A stretch of DNA of 64,000 nt from Owenia fusiformis (lineage: Eukaryota > Annelida > Polychaeta > Sabellida > Oweniidae). The notes beneath the pieces are model-generated. The model worked only from the letters and a program-made list of their open reading frames with translations. It did not search any database and was not told where the DNA came from. Position 1 is the first letter of the stretch. Each line of letters opens with the position of its first letter. The stretch spans positions 57,799,885 to 57,863,884 of the forward strand of contig CAIIXF020000001.1 in assembly GCA_903813345.2 (NCBI GenBank). The letters are read 5' to 3'. Positions 63,301 to 64,000 of this stretch are shown piece by piece. A program made the translations under genes and the position numbers.

Positions 63301-63528
63301 CATTTACAACCCACTATAGTAACCCCTCAAAATATCAGTGCTATCTTAGGATATTCCATGGTGTATACACTAGCGTGACCTATTTATGAGAACACATAAA
63401 AAGCTAGTTCCAATGATGTCCACTGTAGCGGACTTTTTCTAATGTAAAGGGATCAGAATCGTGCTGATAAAAACAAAATACTTACTTTTAATTTGCTTGG
63501 CAATTTTCTTTTCTACATTCAACCAGTA
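15252..63528 (-). CDS. EPB41: Protein 4.1 (band 4.1-like) membrane-skeleton protein, 24 exons, N-terminus beyond right edge
   Basis: Twenty-four exons total 2925 bases, exactly 974 codons plus TAA. Order: end of FERM lobe F1 and F2 with [19 protein letters not shown] and [20 protein letters not shown] (residues 1-144 of the visible part); F3 with [18 protein letters not shown] and [18 protein letters not shown] (about 144-227); FERM-adjacent region with [16 protein letters not shown] (228-294); a spacer of about 490 residues rich in Glu, Lys, Ala and Thr (295-781); a Thr-rich segment and the 4.1 C-terminal domain (782-974). Family members tether transmembrane proteins to the spectrin-actin cortex; in invertebrates the relative is Coracle of septate junctions. 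That function is inferred by homology. I saw no exon resembling the vertebrate spectrin-actin-binding segment. All junctions are GT-AG. Introns are 150 bases to 9.5 kb and full of transposons. Which of the vertebrate paralogues it corresponds to is not decidable; a single pre-duplication gene is likely. Confidence 0.96.
15573..15665 (-). CDS. EPB41: Protein 4.1 exon: C-terminal domain, second part
   Basis: 31 codons, phase 0-0, [20 protein letters not shown] then [11 protein letters not shown], matching SETRIEKRIVITGDADIDHD of human 4.1. Donor GTAAGC. Confidence 0.97.
16816..17016 (-). CDS. EPB41: Protein 4.1 exon: C-terminal domain, first part
   Basis: 67 codons, phase 0-0, acceptor TCTCTAG and donor GTAAGG. 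Contains [33 protein letters not shown] and ISx-like TIETTT, matching the vertebrate CTD (KDVPIVHTETKTITYE). Confidence 0.96.
17017..18550 (-). other. Protein 4.1 intron, nothing else seen
   Basis: AT-rich single-copy-looking sequence. I see no exon, repeat array or element. Confidence 0.5.
18551..18745 (-). CDS. EPB41: Protein 4.1 exon with Thr-rich pre-CTD segment
   Basis: 65 codons, phase 0-0, acceptor TTACAG and donor GTAAGT. Contains [20 protein letters not shown] and [11 protein letters not shown], comparable to the TTTTQITKTVKGG stretch of vertebrate 4.1 proteins. Confidence 0.93.
18746..20551 (-). other. Protein 4.1 intron, nothing else seen
   Basis: Contains a short run of gtacatatag-type repeats at 19367-19410. 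The plus-strand frame at 20128-20337 has no recognisable domain. Confidence 0.5.
20552..20668 (-). CDS. EPB41: Protein 4.1 spacer exon, Ala-rich
   Basis: 39 codons, phase 0-0, [20 protein letters not shown] then [19 protein letters not shown]. Donor CAG|GTCTAT is weak. Confidence 0.9.
20937..20981 (-). CDS. EPB41: Protein 4.1 spacer micro-exon (45 bases)
   Basis: 15 codons, [15 protein letters not shown], phase 0-0, acceptor TTTCAG and weak donor GAG|GTTAAC. Confidence 0.82.
21357..21443 (-). CDS. EPB41: Protein 4.1 spacer exon with RGFF motif 2
   Basis: 29 codons, phase 0-0, containing [20 protein letters not shown]. It shares K-x-x-K-R-G-F-F-x-K with the exon at 24508-24624. RRKS is another basophilic kinase consensus. 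Donor AAG|GTCGGC. Confidence 0.9.
21754..21825 (-). CDS. EPB41: Protein 4.1 spacer exon, poly-Lys
   Basis: 24 codons, phase 0-0, [20 protein letters not shown] then EEPQ. Basic enough to act as a nuclear-localisation or lipid-binding patch, which is inference. Donor CAG|GTACAT is weak. Confidence 0.9.
21826..23290 (-). other. Protein 4.1 intron with a small hairpin
   Basis: At 22911-22966 an imperfect inverted repeat (acagagtgttcc and ggaacaccctgt) bounds about 55 bases, a possible tiny foldback or mariner-type end pair. Nothing else recognised. Confidence 0.45.
23291..23377 (-). CDS. EPB41: Protein 4.1 spacer exon, Thr/Val-rich
   Basis: 29 codons, phase 0-0, [19 protein letters not shown] then [10 protein letters not shown]. 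Donor GAG|GTGCTA is weak. Confidence 0.88.
23882..23971 (-). CDS. EPB41: Protein 4.1 spacer exon, basic/Ser
   Basis: 30 codons, phase 0-0, [18 protein letters not shown] and [15 protein letters not shown] is a good basophilic kinase (PKA-type) consensus. Donor CAG|GTCCTC is weak. Confidence 0.9.
24508..24624 (-). CDS. EPB41: Protein 4.1 spacer exon with RGFF motif 1
   Basis: 39 codons, phase 0-0. Ends with [19 protein letters not shown]. Donor CAG|GTCGAT is weak. Confidence 0.92.
25098..25337 (-). CDS. EPB41: Protein 4.1 spacer exon encoding an E/R-rich single alpha-helix
   Basis: 80 codons, phase 0-0. Begins [20 protein letters not shown] and ends [18 protein letters not shown]. The i to i+4 alternation of Glu and Arg with no Pro or Gly predicts a long stable helix or coiled coil like those of ERM proteins or caldesmon. 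Donor AAG|GTCAAT is weak. A plus-strand open frame of 117 codons here is only its antisense shadow. Confidence 0.92.
26411..26503 (-). CDS. EPB41: Protein 4.1 spacer exon, Ala-rich
   Basis: 31 codons, phase 0-0, [16 protein letters not shown] then [15 protein letters not shown]. Consensus donor GTAAGT. Confidence 0.9.
26580..27862. mobile_element. hAT-like non-autonomous element (tentative)
   Basis: The ends are inverted: CAGCGGTGGCG at the left and, on the other strand, CAGAGGTGGCG at the right, followed on both sides by T-rich sequence with GTGAGTCA or ACTCACAT. CAG-starting short inverted ends are usual for hAT elements. A convincing 8-bp target duplication is not visible, and I see no transposase coding in the 1.28 kb. 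Confidence 0.5.
28258..28470. repeat. ~29-bp minisatellite (gcataaatgcacagtgcaat)
   Basis: About seven copies of gcataaatgcacagtgcaat followed by aatgtagagt, with spacing of 27 to 31 bases. The overlapping minus-strand open frames with repeated Cys-Ile-Tyr/Ala-Leu patterns are only translations of this array. Confidence 0.9.
28771..32888. mobile_element. Giant foldback element with ~1.5-2 kb arms
   Basis: The two ends are near-exact reverse complements (28771-28985 against 32680-32888, including GTTTCGGCGTGCGTTCAGAG and its complement). The pairing continues inward, through gtcaaaacctccataa at 30859 against ttcgaaggtgttgac at 31300, to a loop at about 31030-31145. Each arm contains ~160-bp sub-repeats (for example 32035-32190 and 32195-32350) carrying GTTACCATGGCAAC-type palindromes. 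The left arm is longer because of a nested insertion at 30199-30662. No transposase is visible. The whole element lies in the intron between the 4.1 exons at 32947 and 26503. Confidence 0.85.
30199..30662. mobile_element. Inverted-repeat element nested in the foldback left arm
   Basis: The block has no counterpart in the right arm of the foldback. It starts GTTCACTGTATATAAA with GGGATCCT about 22 bases in, and ends with the inverse arrangement AGGATCCC...TATAGTGAAC. Interior repeats of the phrase ccatac(c)aaat occur several times. Non-coding. Confidence 0.65.
32947..33111 (-). CDS. EPB41: Protein 4.1 spacer exon with Thr-rich CTD-like motif
   Basis: 55 codons, phase 0-0. Contains [13 protein letters not shown] and [19 protein letters not shown]. 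The second resembles the Thr-rich stretch that leads into the 4.1 C-terminal domain, so this may be a partial internal duplication. Donor AAG|GTTTGC lies directly beside the giant foldback element. Confidence 0.9.
33971..35433. mobile_element. Pearl-like element with ~162-bp tandem core and GACA/GACG tract
   Basis: Begins tgtccccaccaagtggtg and ends cactatgtggtggggaca, imperfect inverted ends. Six tandem units share gacaagacttta (starts 34024, 34186, 34349, 34511, 34673, 34834, period about 162). Each unit includes ggaaaatccaaaatggctgc. A cggacagacagacggacagacg tract sits about 50 bases from the right end. This is the organisation described for pearl elements of bivalves and related Helitron-derived repeats. 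Confidence 0.8.
35434..36367 (-). other. Protein 4.1 intron remainder, nothing else seen
   Basis: AT-rich sequence between the pearl-like element and the 36368-36544 exon. No exon or repeat recognised. Confidence 0.45.
36368..36544 (-). CDS. EPB41: Protein 4.1 spacer exon, acidic/Lys-rich
   Basis: 59 codons, phase 0-0, from [18 protein letters not shown] to ENMDDAKKK. The donor AAG|GTTACT is weak. Predicted disordered. Confidence 0.88.
37314..37352 (-). CDS. EPB41: Protein 4.1 spacer micro-exon (39 bases)
   Basis: Thirteen codons, [13 protein letters not shown], between acceptor CTATAG and donor GTCAGT, phase 0-0. It keeps the frame and has good splice sites but is too short for firm homology. 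Confidence 0.75.
37774..37904 (-). CDS. EPB41: Protein 4.1 exon after FA region
   Basis: 131 bases, phase 1 in and phase 0 out, donor GTACGT. Encodes [20 protein letters not shown] and a charged tail [11 protein letters not shown]. It is in frame with the FA exon across an intron of 9.0 kb that contains the DIRS element. Confidence 0.9.
38778..39386. mobile_element. Foldback element (~610 bp) with ~200-bp arms
   Basis: The left arm 38778-38980 is the reverse complement of the right arm 39185-39386, with about 80% identity by eye. Matched blocks include tccttgccagac / gtctggcaagga, atatggtagcta, ggtcaatattgatca and ggaagtgatgtcat. The unpaired centre is about 200 bases. No coding sequence. 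Confidence 0.8.
40123..40194 (+). repeat. DIRS left inverted terminal repeat
   Basis: Starts attctacctcgttacagc and includes the near-palindrome gcgcatgcgc. Matches the right ITR in inverse orientation except for scattered changes (for example catcaatgatcacgtg against catcaagagattacgtg). Confidence 0.9.
40348..40735 (+). repeat. Three ~148-bp tandem repeats in the DIRS 5' leader
   Basis: Copies start at 40348, 40500 and 40643 with (g)aaacggtatcaataattt. Each has the small inverted repeats cgccaaataagtttggtg and gtaaaccnnanggtttac, and ends ccgttgyaaacgtgtt. They lie between the left ITR and the gag-like start codon. Confidence 0.88.
40829..42043 (+). CDS. DIRS ORF1, gag-like protein (404 aa)
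   Basis: An uninterrupted frame from ATG 40829 to TAG 42043. The N-terminal half is acidic and Ser/Lys-rich ([19 protein letters not shown]). The middle contains a conserved-looking helical block ([20 protein letters not shown]). The C-terminus, from about residue 350, is Arg/Gly-rich ([18 protein letters not shown]), a likely nucleic-acid-binding tail. No CCHC zinc knuckle is seen, as is usual for DIRS gag. Identity rests on position in the element and composition. Confidence 0.85.
   Translation: MSKTEIYCRRDKSLDDSLLDQPDELSAGGSCSGVCNAELTSKSDLDKSKRSSKKAKMSKDMELESLSQAITSSISTGLSAIKDTMSGIMASSVKDLQKCIQSRPYEVDQYDDQEESQFMDYDQDDQDSLDNEPEFKRRNVSEPLDQPGTSQVSSLMKTLKSKVKSVDEQGPLLVDSTADLLTDIMKSNLDEDEEKSKYDKYKTPSNAPLLCAAKVNEQIWSRVSTDVRSNDLKLQKAQTPLVKAVVASTRALELIDEMKQDLGLSTDLYDDKLGKIAELMYDNIELSCHANYKLNLRRRELFKYEISQNFKHLCAKTVPITKNLFGDDITKQVRDIAEMNKTQLKGVFPSQQYGSRGGFRGRKGHGRGSNNHFLGRGQGRKKPYNRNGNQKRGRGKSQSPESKQ
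42049..44830 (+). pseudogene. DIRS pol remnant: RT, RNase H and tyrosine recombinase
   Basis: Starts ATG 42049, five bases after the gag stop. The first in-frame stop is at 42316-42318, with more following. The RT is recognisable from KDGSKPS and the palm motif YIDD (42702-42713). RNase H is recognisable from [18 protein letters not shown] (about 43355-43410), followed by the DIRS/Ngaro motif [14 protein letters not shown] (about 43825-43860). The recombinase starts near [16 protein letters not shown] (44028) and continues with [20 protein letters not shown]. Near 44690-44815 the C-terminal motif appears as [12 protein letters not shown] then KYYNKPV; the usual His of HxxR is Asn here. Stops and frameshifts make it non-functional. 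Confidence 0.88.
45051..45167 (+). repeat. DIRS internal complementary region (ICR)
   Basis: The first part (45051-45087) is the reverse complement of the extreme left end of the element, and the rest (45086-45167) is the reverse complement of its extreme right end. Read backwards it spells right end joined to left end, the template for circularisation in the DIRS model. Confidence 0.9.
45381..45500 (+). repeat. DIRS right inverted terminal repeat and extension
   Basis: 45381-45457 mirrors the left ITR. 45458-45500 (cagtcaaacttcaacttata...) is the right-only extension, matched by the ICR. Confidence 0.88.
45501..46899 (-). other. Protein 4.1 intron flank right of the DIRS element
   Basis: A short direct repeat, ggaaattgtgcttaacatgc, occurs twice (45610 and 45678). 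No gene or other element is seen. Confidence 0.45.
46900..47099 (-). CDS. EPB41: Protein 4.1 exon: FERM-adjacent (FA) region
   Basis: 200 bases, donor GTTAGC, phase 1 out. Contains [20 protein letters not shown] and [11 protein letters not shown]. In vertebrates the FA region carries phosphorylation sites that tune FERM binding; here the [10 protein letters not shown] stretch is Ser-rich and basic. Confidence 0.97.
47759..48009 (-). CDS. EPB41: Protein 4.1 exon: FERM F3 (PH-like lobe)
   Basis: 251 bases, acceptor TTTTAG and donor GTGGGA. Contains [55 protein letters not shown] and VEHHTFF, the signature strands of the F3 lobe. Confidence 0.98.
48353..48440 (-). CDS. EPB41: Protein 4.1 exon: FERM F2 end
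   Basis: 88 bases, donor GTAAGA. Encodes [18 protein letters not shown] and [11 protein letters not shown]. Confidence 0.97.
48715..48894 (-). CDS. EPB41: Protein 4.1 exon: FERM F2
   Basis: 180 bases, acceptor CTTCAG and donor GTAAGT. Contains [38 protein letters not shown] and ELHKTHK, the most conserved part of the 4.1 FERM domain. Confidence 0.98.
48895..51269 (-). other. Protein 4.1 intron, nothing else seen
   Basis: The first 200 bases repeat parts of the adjoining exon edge (cacaaatgaacaaggtaatctgaag at the exon border, aatgaacacagtaatctgaag near 48989), a small tandem duplication. No other structure seen. Confidence 0.45.
51270..51314 (-). CDS. EPB41: Protein 4.1 exon: FERM F2 helix
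   Basis: 45 bases, donor GTAAGT. Encodes [16 protein letters not shown], matching RYYLCLQLRQDIVTGR of human 4.1. Confidence 0.97.
51922..52080. repeat. Near-perfect 64-bp inverted repeat (hairpin)
   Basis: 51922-51985 and 52015-52080 are reverse complements with only one or two mismatches (for example aataatgataggccattcaa against its complement), separated by about 29 bases. The plus-strand open frame 51949-52263 runs through it and is not a gene. It may be the end of a larger foldback element. Confidence 0.9.
53952..54027 (-). CDS. EPB41: Protein 4.1 exon: FERM F1-F2 junction
   Basis: 76 bases, acceptor TTGCAG and donor GTAAGG. Encodes [20 protein letters not shown] then QEDITR, almost identical to vertebrate 4.1 proteins. 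Confidence 0.97.
55521..56009. mobile_element. TTAA-flanked inverted-repeat element carrying a tRNA-like sequence
   Basis: Perfect 25-bp inverted ends (AGCTGGACTACGCTCCGAAA... at 55521-55545 and its complement at 55985-56009), flanked by TTAA on both sides (55517-55520, 56010-56013). Total 489 bp. There is no transposase. TTAA targets are typical of piggyBac-type transposition, but the end sequence is not a standard piggyBac end. Confidence 0.8.
55661..55730 (-). pseudogene. tRNA-like sequence with A and B boxes
   Basis: On the minus strand, TGGTGTAGCGGGT fits the pol III A box and GGTTCGAATCC is a perfect B box, 30-odd bases apart. The T stem pairs at four of five positions. The acceptor ends (ATACGGT and ACTAGCC) do not pair and the anticodon stem is broken, so I do not call a working tRNA. 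It is either a degraded tRNA gene or a tRNA-derived promoter such as that of a SINE. Confidence 0.75.
56695..57090. mobile_element. Small foldback cluster
   Basis: tttattccatagtta (56696) is inverted at 56966-56980. Just beyond it, 56987-57022 pairs with 57054-57089 as a 36-bp-arm hairpin (atcctatgattta / taaatcaaaggat). Probably one or two non-autonomous elements; boundaries are uncertain. Confidence 0.55.
57712..58414 (+). mobile_element. piggyBac-like non-autonomous element with TTAA target duplication
   Basis: 703 bp flanked by TTAA (57708-57711, 58415-58418). The ends are inverted: CCTTTAGCATGCTA at the left, and CTTTCTGCATGCTA at the right on the other strand. TTAA plus a C-C/T-TTT start is the piggyBac pattern. 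The inside is GC-richer than the surroundings. Confidence 0.7.
57970..58068 (+). pseudogene. Possible N-terminal transposase fragment inside the piggyBac-like element
   Basis: A 32-codon frame, [20 protein letters not shown] then [12 protein letters not shown], ending in TAG, in a good start context. Its acidic N-terminus and its position near the 5' end suggest the start of a piggyBac-derived transposase left after internal deletion. I cannot confirm homology over so short a stretch. Confidence 0.35.
59204..59542. repeat. 20-bp minisatellite (cctcactgatgatgtgggta)
   Basis: About 17 tandem copies of a 20-base unit, with two main variants, tgatgatgtgggta and tgatgaattaggca, interspersed. Non-coding, in a 4.1 intron. 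Confidence 0.93.
60928..61351. mobile_element. hAT-like non-autonomous element with 8-bp target duplication
   Basis: The left end CAGAGGTGTCACACCGACCC and the right end, read on the other strand (TAGATGTGTCACAGGTCAGA), are inverted. They are flanked by CTAGAGAG (60920-60927) and TTAGAGAG (61352-61359), an 8-bp duplication with one change. GACCCGA-type motifs repeat near both ends. It is 424 bp with no coding capacity. Confidence 0.7.
63486..63528 (-). CDS. EPB41: Protein 4.1 exon: end of FERM F1 ([14 protein letters not shown])
   Basis: 43 bases between acceptor TTTCAG and donor GTAAGT, phase 0 in and phase 1 out. Corresponds to the vertebrate NWLDxxKEIKKQ stretch. It is the most 5' exon visible. 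Confidence 0.9.
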
Positions 63529-64000
63529 CTGAAACATAGAGAACAAAATAAATCAAAATAGACTTCCAAGGAAAGCAAACATTTGTCCTGGAAAACATAG
63601 CCACAGATGTTTGTGGCATTTTTTATGAGATACGGCAGTTGGTATAGTTATCAACTAAATAATATGTGATTTATGTAAATATGCAGAATATATGAGGCAT
63701 GTATGAATGGTTACAAGATATTGCAAACTTAGATTAAAAGCTTAAACCAATCAACGTAAAATGGTACAGTTCAGAAATTACATGCACCGAATAGAAAACA
63801 CATTCATTTTGCTATTTTTACGCCGATTCGAAGAAGATAGAGTACAGAACTATAATCTTGCTATTTGTAGCATTTCGACGAGGCTCTTGTGTAAGGAAAA
63901 TACTGACATTGCTAGAAATGTTAATAAAGTCAAACTGAAAAAGAAAGGAATCACCCAGAAGCATTTAGATGCTATATTATAGGTATAATAAAGGGAGACT
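63529..64000 (-). other. Protein 4.1 intron at right edge
   Basis: Sequence upstream of the first visible exon. The plus-strand frame 63761-63982 is antisense to the gene and has no recognisable domain. Confidence 0.45.

Larger units (their letters stand above)
54028..63485 (-). other. 9.5-kb protein 4.1 intron hosting several small elements
   Basis: Between the elements listed separately (55.5, 56.7, 57.7, 59.2 and 60.9 kb) I see AT-rich sequence without exons. None of the short open frames here resembles a protein family. Confidence 0.5.

Overview
This is a piece of an animal nuclear genome. It is AT-rich, intron-rich and crowded with transposons, and it carries parts of two protein-coding genes, both on the minus strand. 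The codon-clean exons, GT-AG introns and mixture of elements (a DIRS retrotransposon, tandem-core 'pearl-like' elements with ACGG/GACA tracts, Tc1/mariner, hAT-like and piggyBac-like elements, many foldback elements) fit a marine invertebrate. The sequence alone does not let me name the phylum.

The main gene runs from beyond the right edge leftward to a stop codon at 15252-15254. It is a protein 4.1 / band 4.1 family membrane-skeleton gene. I can place 24 exons that join in one open frame of 974 residues. They encode the end of FERM lobe F1, all of lobes F2 and F3, the FERM-adjacent region (63528-46900), a long charged, low-complexity spacer made of many small exons (37904-18551), and the conserved 4.1 C-terminal domain (17016-15252). 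The N-terminal exons lie outside the window. From 37352 leftward every internal exon begins and ends between codons, and most spacer exons have weak donor sites, so the spacer looks built for alternative splicing. Its 3' UTR begins with a 38-bp minisatellite.

Downstream of it in the same orientation, at 268-3227, are the first four coding exons of a TTC4/Dpit47/Cns1-like TPR co-chaperone (205 residues). The rest of that gene lies beyond the left edge.

The remainder is intron, UTR and intergenic DNA. Notable items are a nearly complete but coding-dead DIRS element with terminal inverted repeats and an internal complementary region (40123-45500), and a giant 4.1-kb foldback (28771-32888) whose arms carry repeated RFX X-box-like palindromes. 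A 489-bp TTAA-flanked inverted-repeat element contains a tRNA-like sequence (55521-56009). Two mariner relics flank a tandem-core element at 9.2-12.8 kb, and three tandem-core elements of distinct unit length lie at 0.5-1.7, 10.7-11.8 and 34.0-35.4 kb. Several minisatellites and long hairpins complete the inventory. No CRISPR, rRNA or bacterial-type feature is present.
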